Assembly: GCA_021234155.1 (NCBI GenBank)
Contig: JAJEKV010000086.1
Span: 1,756,921-1,820,920 of the forward strand
DNA: 64,000 bases
Direction of reading: 5' to 3'
Source of the DNA: Isoetes taiwanensis
Taxonomy: Eukaryota > Streptophyta > Lycopodiopsida > Isoetales > Isoetaceae
The notes below the pieces were generated by a model. The model saw only the letters and a list, made by a program, of their open reading frames with translations. It made no database searches and was not told where the DNA came from. Positions 21,664-31,929 of this stretch are shown piece by piece (the first letter of the stretch is position 1; every line of letters starts with the position of its first letter). The position numbers and the translations under genes were made by a program.

Positions 21664-21908
21664 TCTGTTTACATCTTGTTCTTTCTGTTCTTGTGTATGG
21701 GCTTCAGAGAACTGGTTATGGTTTTATAAATAACAGGGTTGTTTATCTTCTAAATGTATTGTTGAATCTGTTGCAGCGTGGAGTTGCTTGACATGTATCA
21801 TTTTGACACGTGTTGAATCTGTTGCAGCAGGCTGTTGTATAATCCGAAATTCTGAATGCTTTTTTGTTTGGAATAATATGTTGATACTAACTTGTTTAAT
21901 TTGTTAGT

Positions 21909-22023
21909 GGGCTTCGGCCCCTAGGCATACTAGGTATCCCTCTTTTGGGATTCCTAGTATGCCTGGATGAGCGTGGGAACTTGTACTGGGGTTCGACTCC
22001 CCAGGCTCATCATTCTTTATTTT
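21909..22023 (+). ncRNA. Candidate structured RNA with a tRNA-like minihelix
   Basis: Three stems follow one another. GGGC-TTCG-GCCC (21909-21920) is a textbook UUCG tetraloop hairpin. GGCATACTAGGTATCCC (21924-21940) pairs with 21947-21963 over 17 positions with one mismatch and a 6-nt loop. GATGAGC (21966-21972) pairs perfectly with GCTCATC (22005-22011), enclosing a 13-nt linker and a T-arm of CTGGGG (21986-21991), TTCGACT loop, CCCCAG (21999-22004). That last unit is a tRNA acceptor plus T-arm without D or anticodon arms. GGTTCGACTCC at 21990-22000 is a perfect Pol III B box, and TTTT at 22020-22023 could terminate transcription. No convincing A box was found and no CCA is encoded. Transcription is unproven. 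Confidence 0.6.
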
Positions 22024-22083
22024 GTCAGGCTGCTAATTTTCAAATATTCTATTTATTCAATGGTTTAGTGGAATGTTAGGGGT

Positions 22084-22170
22084 AAGTCAAAGATGGGGGT
22101 TTTGACCCCATCTTGACTTGCATTTGAGGGCTGCAAATTCACCCCATGGCATATGCTGTGGCATATGCCA
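22084..22170. repeat. Further hairpins after the tRNA-like element
   Basis: AAGTCAAAGATGGGG (22084-22098) pairs with CCCCATCTTGACTT (22106-22119), leaving one bulged base and a 7-nt loop. TGGCATATGC (22147-22156) is followed by the perfect 12-bp palindrome TGGCATATGCCA (22159-22170). Together with the stems at 21909-22011 this makes five structured units within about 260 bp, downstream of the HUH-type ORFs. Confidence 0.85.
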
Positions 22171-22433
22171 ACATCCAATGGCCCCAAAAAATTTATAGAC
22201 ACCCCAAATGTATAATTAGCTTTTTTATAGCTTATATCCACTAGATATATAATCTTTTAATGGTTTAAATGTGGTTTATAGAGTTTTTTCTGGAAATCAT
22301 AACTCATAGCTATCCAGATATGGAGACGACGAATGTATGCTTGGACCTAGAGCCAGGTTAGTATTGTGTTATTGCTTCGTTCATTGGAGTTCAGTTCCGT
22401 TTGATATATATTTTTATTTTTGTTGTAGAGTAC

Positions 22434-22655
22434 TATTGGTAGAAGGCAGAGTGGTTGCAAAGGGAGCAATCATGGCTATACAAGGACTTCTCTATTGTAG
22501 AGAATTAGATATGGGATGGGCAAAGGTAGCTCTAAAGATCGCCATGCATGGGAATGTGAATTTACCAAAAGAGATTCCTGATGCAAAAATGATAGCAGAG
22601 GATGTAGGATCTTTTGTGGCATGGCCTTTAAAAGACATCAAGAATAGACGTGGTT
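22434..22655 (+). pseudogene. Element B, N-terminal domain with SFVAWPLKDI motif
   Basis: The open frame carries EGRVVAKGAIMAIQGLLYCR, WAKVALKIAMHGNVNLP and DVGSFVAWPLKDIKNR. A 'VA.G' start with an 'SFVAWP' end resembles the DUF8039-like domain of plant transposon proteins. It precedes the DUF7869 blocks of element B on the same strand, so it is probably part of the same element. A donor-like GTTAG follows at about 22654. Frames upstream of 22430 look non-coding. Confidence 0.5.
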
Positions 22656-22759
22656 AGTTCATATTCCCCCTTTATATAAATCTCTCTTTTCTTAATGTCT
22701 TTTAAAGATAATAAATTAGTTTGATACAGTATGCCATATGTAGAAACAAAACACCAACG

Positions 22760-24700
22760 CAATACCAGGTGTTGTTGAGGATACAGTTGAAACTGTTGAG
22801 GGGGATATAATTCTTTTTTCAAAAAGGACTGAATGGAAGAACAAGAAGTTTAGATTAGTCCATTCAGATTCTGAAGAAACATCTGCAATTGCAATCACGT
22901 GTAATTGCGATCCTTTATCCAGTTGAAGATTTTCCACTTGGAGATGACATTGTCGGGGTTGCTATTACTCAGCTGTTACCTAACTACAATTCAATGAGAT
23001 AGAGCAATATGAGCAACAATTGTCGTGGATGCAAAGACATGGTTGACATTTCTCCTCTGATGTGATGGCTAATAGAACATGTCCTGCATCTAAATGGAAG
23101 TACATTGGTTAGGGCCAATGTAGATAGTGAGCTTGTAGAACATTCTTTCTCAATGTCTCCAGAGAATGTTCCTTTATATAAGAAGAGGAAGGCTCATTTC
23201 TCTGTGAAGAAAGCAATAAAACAAAAACTAATGAGAAAAGATGAGCAAGAAATGTCTAACCCAAAGAAAAATTTGAAAAAGCCGGAACGTATATGTAACT
23301 GTTCAAAGGAGCTTATTCAAAAAACAAGGGGGGGACCTTGTTTGTTGTCCTGTCTCCGTCGAAGAAATACAAAATATCAGGAAAAAGTTTTGGACCCAGA
23401 CTTCGAATGATAAAAAGAATATAATGTATTCCATGTTTGCATCTAGCCTTAGAGATGCAAATATAGGTCACATGACATATCCATTAGAGAATAGACGGGT
23501 TTGCAGAGAGAAGTAGGGACATGCATGATTGGTTTGAAAAGAGCACTTTCTATAGATATCATAATGAATGAGAGATGGTGCAAGAAAAGCGATTACATAG
23601 AACATAGGTACTACCAAAACCAGGAGCCACACTATGATGGCAATTGAAGTGTTTGATAGTTTTGTTAAATGCATGGCTAAATCAATGCCACACAACGCAA
23701 AATTGAATGAGCATGGGAACAAAGAGGTGAAGCATGGCTTGCCACCTCAATACATTCAAAACGAGTGCTTACAAGAGGTCAATATTATTCTAACACAAAT
23801 AGGTGGGTGAGCAATCTCTCAGTCAACTTTTAGCAGAATCTGGAATAAGCATTTCAGTGATGTGGTGGTGGCAAAGAATAGTATCTTTTCAAAGTGTAAC
23901 TCTTGCATACAATTCGAGAGGCTTTAAAAATCTGATTGTACGAGCAAAGAAATGCTTTGAGAAATGAGATGCATCGACATCGAGAATGAGCGAACATCAT
24001 GTAAGACAATCTATTATCAGTGGAGGGTATTTTCTTCAATCGAACCTGATAGATATTTATGCATCATACATGATAAAATGGAACAAACACAAAACTTTTT
24101 TTGCCTAGATTGCAGCTAATCCCTAAAAATGTGCTAATGCGCAATAGTTGAAGATCTCACTAGCAAGAATGTTGACCCATGGACGCAAAATAGGTATGTA
24201 TGGTCATTTCTCATTAAATCTATAGGAAGATGGACCGAATTTCCGTGTCGACTCTATCTTCAAATGTCTTCGAAATCTAGAAAGAGGGGTTACAAATGAG
24301 CAAAATAGTAGCTACACTTTATTTGGAACTCTTCTAAATGATGATGCACATGTTGCAACTAAACAGATGGAAAAGAATGCAAGGTTTTCTGGAAGGGAAC
24401 CAATCACTTCGACAACTATAGATAAGACGTCTCATGAAGTACTGGGGAGAAAGCTACCTCAAGAATTGTGTCTACAACTTGATAATTGCTTTAGCAAAAA
24501 TAAGAATAGATGGCTATTTCAATTATGCTCATTGGGTTTCTTATGATTGGTCTCATACATGATGATGTGGATACCTTCTTTGGAGTGTTTTCCTCTTGCA
24601 TGTTAGTAGCAAGTCTAGTAGGCCCCAATGGCATGGCTTACCAGATTGGTCGCTTATAGAGGATGTGAAAAAGGGGTATTTTGTTCTCATTAAACCTGAT
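22760..24700 (+). pseudogene. Element B, DUF7869-type mobile element protein
   Basis: Pieces follow in order on the plus strand. EDTVETVEGDIILFSKRTEW lies near 22780-22850. A basic piece, AHFSVKKAIKQKLMRKD, leads to the Cys block RICNCSKELIQKT (about 23290-23330). Then come CIIHDKMEQTQNFF (24064-24105), KIGMYGHFSLNL and DGPNFRVDSIFKCLRNLERG (to about 24290), and ELCLQLDNCFSKNKNRW (about 24465-24515). These match element A block for block (CIIHDKMDQ; TYGHFVLDL; SIFKCLRTLEKG; QLDNCWKENKNRW). Numerous stops and frameshifts separate them, so the copy is dead. The Cys block may be half of a zinc ribbon. The element's end beyond 24.9 kb is undefined. Confidence 0.7.
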
Positions 24701-25257
24701 AATCTAGATATATCCAGTTTGGTTAGGTGAGGTTAGATGTGTACCTACCAAGGATGATGATAAACCGGACGAGAGAACTATTAGATTGAAGTTCAATATT
24801 GGGCTCCAAAATGGAATATGAGGAAAAAGAAAAAGCCAAGCGAAAACGAGGTTTATGAAAATTGTTGGGGGAAGTACTTGAGAACAATGCTAACTTAGTA
24901 TGCTAGGTCTAATACCTTGCAATTGCAGAGTTGCATAGTTTTCTCGAAATCCCCACCTTAGGAATATGATATTATCATTGTTTCCCATGAGATTGCATTT
25001 GGCTCAAGTATTTCTTTGAAAACTTTTTAAGTGTTGCTCTAATTCCACACTTATCATACATTTGAATGAAAGCAAGTTTCAAAACACACGAGAATGTTGC
25101 AAGACCAACTTTGAATAATGCAAGCATATATGAGTTTACCATTTGGTAGAGCTTAAAGTATTACAATTGGACATATTTAGAACTATAAAAGGACTACTTT
25201 GTCGGGGCTTTATTTGCAAAACTTATCCAAGGCATACTCTTTTCTTATTGGCACCTT

Positions 25258-25307
25258 GAACTAACTAGATCCTTATGAAACCGAACTAACTAGATCCTTA
25301 TGAAACC
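25258..25307. repeat. Perfect 25-bp tandem duplication
   Basis: GAACTAACTAGATCCTTATG plus AAACC occurs twice back to back (25258-25282 and 25283-25307) with no mismatch, so the duplication is recent. Confidence 0.9.
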
Positions 25308-25309
25308 TG

Positions 25310-26600
25310 GGACTTTCTGTCATGTCCTATCATCAAATAGTGAGATTTTCTGTGACATATCCTGGCAGCAAACAATGGAGAACAGATGCTGATAATACAA
25401 TTAAAAGGAATGTGAGAGGACTTTTGCATACTTTCTTTTGGTTGTGTGTTCGCTTGTAATATGATATGAAGACAGAGACTTGAAAAACCATTGTATGAGG
25501 CTTCTGCTACAATATTTTCGTTGCTACATAGGCACCACCTGTATAGACAAAAACACACAAATGGAGGCTAGCCCTGGCATTGTTGCATCCTTTAGCCCTA
25601 GCATTGTTGTATCATCTGTATGAACAATTTGGAAGGGGTTTATGAACGAATTGAGTGGTTGAAGAGGCTGGGGTTTATTCATATAAGGATCGGCAATGTC
25701 TTCATTCATAAAATCTAGGAAATCAACAAGGCAAAAACAAGATTCCGCCAACTCCAAAGATTGGGAAATCTTCTTAGGCTCGATGATGACATTAGAAAAA
25801 GCCTGAACGAGGGCTTGGCTATGGCAAGGAAGAAATCGAAGGAATAGCCCTACTACTATAGGGCCAAATTATACCCTAGCAAAGCCTCGTGCAAATGGAC
25901 GAAAAGCAAGCCCCCTTAATGCTAACTAACATCCAAACAGCCCACCAAACAAATCTTGGCCATCCAAACCCATTTGACCCCGGAAGGCCCGGCCCCGCAT
26001 ATCAACTTACCTCCCAAGAGTTTGCCCTTCACGCAACCCAAAAAAAAAAGTCAGGAATAGGGAAATTGCTAAGCATGCATGCTAACCATAGGGACCTTTA
26101 CAAAACAAACCTTGCTTCCCACTCTCATTAATGTGTCCCACAAGCAACACATACGTGGGATATTTCAGTATCAAATGCATCTGCCCATTGAGGAACACAA
26201 CATGTTCTTTAAACTACCAGGCGTACTGAACTTTGCTACAGAAAGTTGTACAACTTGATTATGAGCATGGCATTCTCATGAATGTCAATGATGAATTTCA
26301 AAACCACCATATCTTGTCATATGACTTTTACAAATAATGTGAAGAAAGTGCCTTTTCAGCAGCCATTGTTAATAGAGACCCACCATATGGTCGAGCATAC
26401 TTGTAGAAAGAAATAGCCATAATCTGCATGGACATCCATCATATTAACACAAACATCCATAAAAGAAGATGATAACACATATTAAAAATATACCTCGCCA
26501 TTTTCAGATATGTGTTTCTTTGATCCACGACGAAAAAATGACATTAAACCAGTTTTCCCCTGTAAGTATACAGATTTCATAATCCACAAATGTGTCAACG
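25310..26600. other. No recognisable gene
   Basis: Short frames only. A minus frame at 25757-25524 (MELAESCFCLVDFLDFMNED) is open for 77 codons but carries no known motif. A plus frame at 25889-26131 crosses an A9 run at 26040-26048. I do not support either as a gene. Confidence 0.4.
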
Positions 26601-26624
26601 GTCATCTGATAAGCAAAGTTTGTT

Positions 26625-27215
26625 ACCTTCCCTTTGAGTTCTGGTGCTGAAGACTCTTTCTCATGCATTTTGAAGTGGTTCCTACTATTAGGAATTAAAA
26701 TCTTGGTACACAGGTTCCTTTGGCTGAAACATAGAAACAGATGAAGCTTTTTTGTAATATGGGAATCATATAATAAAGTAATGACCAGACAAAAATAAGT
26801 CACTAAACCTGTAATGTATCTTTTTAATTGATCCTTCTTTTTTTGGATGCCTATTGACGAAGGCATGGTATTAGCTGTTTTCTCAATAATATATTAGTAG
26901 ACTGATCAAGCTAACAATACCTCTGGTTTTGTCTACATGTCATTGTTGGTACTCAGTTAAAACCTGCAGTTCAATCAATAGTCCATACATGAGTAGAATA
27001 GAATATTGTAAAACATACAAAATACAATTAAAGCCAACAACTAATACCTCATCTCTATGCCATGTGTGGATGTGATTTGGTTCAGTTGTGTCTAATCTTC
27101 TATTTACTAAACTCGCATCTTCATATATAGTGTGATATGGTGCAAATTCGGGACAGCTAGGCCTATAGTCAACAAAAGGTTTAGGCACTTTCGGTATTCC
27201 TTCTTCTCTCCAAAT
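26625..27215 (-). pseudogene. Exon-like pieces of an unrecognised spliced gene
   Basis: Reading leftwards, 27215-27055 codes for REEGIPKVPKPFVDYRP, then SCPEFAPYHTIYEDASLVNR, and ends HIHTWHRDE directly before a donor-like GTATTAG. A TGCAG acceptor near 26965 opens a short piece that ends at a GAG|GTATTG donor near 26920. Another piece (about 26745-26625) starts after TTTCAG, codes for NHFKMHEKESSAPELKGK, and ends at AAG|GTAACA. Consistent splice-like borders suggest a real plant gene or a recent fragment of one. I do not recognise the protein, and the middle piece contains a stop in every frame. Confidence 0.4.
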
Positions 27216-27782
27216 GTTGGTTCCATATGACAGTAATCAATCCTGGAAATGTAAATAATGTAAGATTACAAAGAAATCCTAACTAGGATTCCAGAAAGGA
27301 AGCAGGAACAGGAACAGCGTACTGATAACGGACGTCCCAGTTGAAGAAGGGAATATATTGTTCATCTTTAAGTTTTGGAGGGTTTTGCAATGTTTTCCAC
27401 CATCATGTCTTTCATATACATAATCAGATGGAGACGGTGCAACCATCTAAAAGTGAAATTATGGAAAAAGAGGTCATGCTTTGTAAGAGCTTTATTTGCC
27501 ACAGAAATGGGGTACGTACCGTATGCATATAGGTAGATTCGAACCTTCCTAGACATTTTGCTGGTTGTGCCTCCATCTTGGCTAAATTATGAAGTTGCCA
27601 AAGCTATGCCACCAAAGGATGTGCCCATTTTCCATGGAACCCAAGGTCAAACATCGCAATAATGGATGTCTATTCCCAGTGTTTTCCAATCACATTTCAC
27701 TCTATTTTTACTTTTTTACTCAGGAATCTTTTGATGTTTCTATACAAAAAATGGAAAACGAAAAACCAAATTAGTAAAATGC

Positions 27783-28017
27783 TGTTAGAAATACAAAGCT
27801 CCTCAGTATCTACAATAAAAGCGTATCAAAACACAGAATCCAAATGCATCATCATGTGTCGAATAGGGCTCAGGACCACGCGCCATAGTGAAAGATTCAG
27901 CGCTCACATGAGGAAAAGCGCACAAGAAAACAGAAAAGCAGATCTATATACAGTGATCCGAGAATCCTTCATATAGGCCTCTATTTAGGTGGAGCTTAGC
28001 GGCCATCTCCAAAAATA
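27783..28017. repeat. LTR-like direct repeat, copy 1
   Basis: It starts TGTTAGAAATAC and shares most of its length with 30614-30858 in the same orientation. Common blocks include TATCTACAATAAAA, GTGAAAGATTCAGCGCTCAC, AGCGCACAAGAAAACAGA, GAATCCTTCATATAGG and CGGCCATCTCCAAAAATA. The TGTTAG start is typical of copia LTRs. Downstream lies a copia-LTR-like phrase, ATTCCAACATCCCCACTCAA. Confidence 0.7.
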
Positions 28018-28038
28018 GAATGTGCAACAAACTTCATA

Positions 28039-28200
28039 ATTCCAACATCCCCACTCAAAGAGATGCGAAATACAATGAAGGCTCCTTTGAATCATGCTGA
28101 TTTAATACTGAACACCTATCAACTGAATTCCAACACCCCCCCAAAAAGAGATGCTGAAAAAATCAAAGCTCCCTTTGCATCAGGCGGATTTAGCTCTAAG
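28039..28200. repeat. 88-bp imperfect tandem duplication
   Basis: ATTCCAACATCCCCACTCAA at 28039 and ATTCCAACACCCCCCCAAAA near 28127 start two diverged copies. Each continues AGAGATGC, then AAAGCTCC or AAGGCTCC, CTTTG, ATCATGCTGATTTA or ATCAGGCGGATTTA. The phrase is common in plant copia LTRs read on the minus strand. Confidence 0.65.
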
Positions 28201-30613
28201 TGTAGGATCTCTACAAAGAGAAGATTATGATTATGAAAGATATTCTTCAGTCTTCATACTGGTACAGACAAGAGGCGCAGTGCAAGCTTGGCACAGATAA
28301 GGAACTACCGTCATTGTCCGCACTGCCATTCTTAGCACTGCCACCATGACCTGCCAACATGATCCAGATACAAGAATGATCCTCTAGCCACATGCTAGAA
28401 AGAATGTTCAACACAAGGAGTCCTGGCTTGGCCCCTAGACATTCCTGGCACTGTCACCCAAAAGGTATCATGCAGTCGCATACTAGTGTTGATCCTCTAT
28501 ATCCTGAATACTCCCCAGCATATTCAGAAATCGGGAGAAGTTCACAATTCAATTACAAGATTTCAGATCCTTATTTTTCATTGTCATCTTTCGATTTGGG
28601 TCTATATTTAAGAGGCGGTGGATGCACACCGTTCCTTACTACTGAAATAAAGACTGTAATGATTTGCAGGCTCCATGGCTCCCTTCAGGGTCCTAAATGA
28701 GCTAGTTAAATAAAATATACCATCTATATAACTTCAATCAGATGACTTTAATCATCTTAATTACTTGCTCTCATCTGGAATGCCAAGAATTTCAGCTGAC
28801 ATTCCAACTTCATCCGTATTCTACTTTGTCCCCTGCTTCCACTTTGCCCAGAACTAGAATCTTCATTGCTGCCACTTTCGCCATTTCAAGTTGACAACAA
28901 ACCCAGAGCTACACACACTCTCGGGTCATCAAATATCTCATGCTACGGAAGAAAATTCCCCATATCTTCTTCTCAAAATCCCCCACCATGTTATCTTCTA
29001 CATTTCAGTGAGATTCACATGTATAAACTCTTTGAAACCCTTCATCATCTTATCATCTCATTTTTTGGATCCGTCATTCTTGCATTTATCTTAACAGTAC
29101 TTCTTTTGTTTATATACTGCCCCTTGTTGAGAAAACAAGCCTACAAATGATGATTACTGCAACAAATCCTTGAGCACTCCTTGCTTGTTCTAGATTATCA
29201 ATATCCATGATAACCATACATCAAAATGAATTTGCACCAGATCCATTTGCTGATGCTTGGAATCAGCACCTTCTCCACCATACCATGCTCTTAATCGTGG
29301 CATTTCTTGCTAGTTTCTGTCCAGCAACTGAAAACACCGTGACTGCAAAAACACTGGGTTTGGGCTGTGGTGGAAAATCTGGTTTTGATGTACTTTGCCT
29401 TAGATCTGGGCTTGATCTGGTCTTTGCATCCAAAGAATCAGATTGCCCCAAAAGAGAACTAAGAAAGAATGCATGCTGGAGACAAATCCTCAAGGAAGAT
29501 GTGAGTCTGGCTGAGCAGCTTCCATGATAGAACTGACCATGCCAGAGGATGGTATCAAAAAATCTGGCAAGGTTGCAATCATCTGGTACAAAGATGATCA
29601 AACACATGCCACCCAATGCAGCATACTTCACCCCATATCCATGCTCCACTATTCCGCTGTGTTGTTGCAATTACCCCTATTGCAACTACCCCTACAACCA
29701 CTGCACTGGTATGGGAAGGAGGGTATGCATTGCCTTCACTGCAGAGCTTGATTTGAGAAACTCCACTTGTGAAACTCCACCTGTAGCGCAGTAGTGATGC
29801 TAGTTTCTACTGTAATAGACTAGAAGCTTTGCCATATTCTTTCTCCCACCACATACAGCATCCACTGCCTTCAAGGCATGTGAATCACATACATGGACTT
29901 GGAGCCACTGTTAGATGCGCAGGAGGTGGCGGTGGAGACCAGCCAGGTGGTTCAGATCCTCCGATGAAACCAGGTGCATAGTCGTGACTCTTACCAGTTG
30001 GAGGCCTGAATTTCCTCTCCCTCGGTGCAGGGGAATAAATCTCTTTTCCCTTCCTGCTTTCTGGAATTGGTGGAATGAATTTGGCACCGGCCATATCCGC
30101 GCCAAAGTATTTGTCAATGAAACCAAGAAGGAAATAATATTTCTCCACATCTTCATAGCAGTCCCAAGTGCACGACAATCCCTTGGGAACCATTGCAACA
30201 TCACCAGCTCGGAATTGCCATTTGCTGCATCATCTGGATATACCCTCACTCTTCCTTCTCTGAGATAACACATTTCTGCCACGTCGCATTTCCAAGGAAA
30301 TTTGCTAGCTTTGCAGGTCCATCATTTCCAGGCAGGAACATCAAGCTCAGCAAGGTGATATGCAGACACCAAGCTTTTCTTCCCAATGAGGAGTTGGAGG
30401 AGGCTTTGCGACAAGATCTTCATGGCTTAAGAAATGACTCAAAATTACTACAAATAGTTCACGGAGACGATCAATCGAGGCAAAAGAACTTTGTAAGAGA
30501 AAAAAAAATTGTTCGAAGAGCAAATGCAGTAGGCTGAATAATGAAAACATGCAATCCAAGAGATTATGAAAAGCGACTTAAGCGACCTTGTTGCATGATG
30601 TGGGCCCATAACC
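28200..30613. other. Spacer between the two LTR-like copies; no pol genes
   Basis: No reverse transcriptase, integrase or protease motif is visible. The best frames are minus 30282-29885, where MCYLREGRVRVYPDDAANG is followed after a frame change by DKYFGADMAGAKFIPPIPES and a proline-rich tail, and plus 28866-29150. Neither is recognised. The minus one has enough continuity to be an eroded host or element gene. Confidence 0.35.
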
Positions 30614-30858
30614 AGTTAGAAATACTGAGCTCCTCGGTATCTACAATAAAATGTATCTAAAGACAGAATCCAAACGCATCATCGTCATGTCCCGAATAGG
30701 GTCGGGACAACAGCCATAGTGAAAGATTCAGCGCTCACACGAGGAGAAGCGCACAAGAAAACAGAGAAAGCAGATCTCGATACAGTGATCCAAGAATCCT
30801 TCATATAGGGACTCCATGTAGGTGGCCTCTATGTAGCTCAACGGCCATCTCCAAAAAT
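30614..30858. repeat. LTR-like direct repeat, copy 2
   Basis: This is the second copy of the 27783-28017 repeat, starting GTTAGAAATAC and ending CCAAAAATAA. Just after it comes TTAACATGGTACTAG, which weakly resembles an LTR end (CA) followed by an initiator-Met primer binding site (TGGTATCAGAG), so this may be a 5' LTR facing right. No downstream gag or pol was found. Confidence 0.6.
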
Positions 30859-30859
30859 A

Positions 30860-31920
30860 AATCTTAACATGGTACTAGTCACACATGCCATCGATCATGG
30901 GGCGCAAAGAAAACTAACAGAGAGCTTAGTATATGAAACCAAAGGTCTCATTCATATTACGATCTTATGCAATAGAACAAAATTCAGTTTTTCGGAAGAA
31001 TTCGAACAGCAAGGCAATGGGCTAAGACCTGTTACACTTTCTAATGGTATGTAAGGATTTCAGAAACTCATGTATGTAAGATTTTTGTGCAGAATGAAAT
31101 TAGGGTTTGAAAAAACAAGGTACCTACCTCAATACGACCACGTTACTGATGCGAAATTTCCAGACTGCCGAAGTTCCAAAATGACGCAGCAACGGTGGAT
31201 GATGAAGTCCTGCAATCGAACAGCTTAAGTATAGAATACTTCTCAAAATTGATGTAACGAATATCAGAGCCTACCTTTTCCACAATTTCGCAGCAGTATT
31301 TGGTTCATGGTGCTACTGCGGCAACAGACAAAGGAAAATCCAGGTAATCAAGCAACGCGACTATCGGGAAAAGACACGAACGACAATTTTTTAGGCCGTT
31401 CATTTTCTAAGATACAAAAAGTGCTGATGCCCCAAAAAAGGAACTGCTCTCGGTGACGGCCGTCGGATACACGATGGACGGCCAAGATAGTTTTAGGGTT
31501 TTATCATAAAAATGGATAAAATATAATGGTGCTTTCCCATGAGATTGGCGACTGAAAATCTGGGTCGAGGTAAAAACTTGAGCATTGAGAAATGCTTGGT
31601 CATTACTTTTGATTCAGGTCAAAACACGAGCCTTTGAGGTTCGCGGCACTTTGGGAGAACTTGCTGCTTGCCTTGATCTGGACCTCAAAGAAAACCTTGA
31701 GGTCGGAGGCTATGGGAAAGCACCCTAAGAACAAAGTGGTCCCCGGGGTTCAAGGAACTTTTTAGTATCAAAGGGAAGATTCTTGTAACTTAAAATATAT
31801 TGAATTATATTCCCATTGACCTCAAATAAAGTAGAGAGTAAATTCAAGAACAAATTTGCTACAATATTTTCATAAGATAAATTATTATAGTGCCAAAACC
31901 AAAAAATGTACTATATAAAT
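30860..31920. other. No recognisable gene
   Basis: Short frames only. GACCTCAA at 31681 pairs with TTGAGGTC at 31697 (8-bp hairpin). Around 31450-31490 the phrase GACGGCCGTCGGATAC followed by GGACGGCC resembles sequence often upstream of plant genes, but no gene follows. Confidence 0.35.
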
Positions 31921-31929
31921 AACTTTGAA

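Noticed and set aside
21966-22012. Complete nuclear tRNA gene
   Set aside because: Only acceptor and T-arm are present; D-arm and anticodon arm are absent, so it is not a canonical tRNA gene.
27341-27560. Plus- and minus-strand frames of about 60 codons
   Set aside because: No motif, overlapping each other, AT-rich; chance frames.
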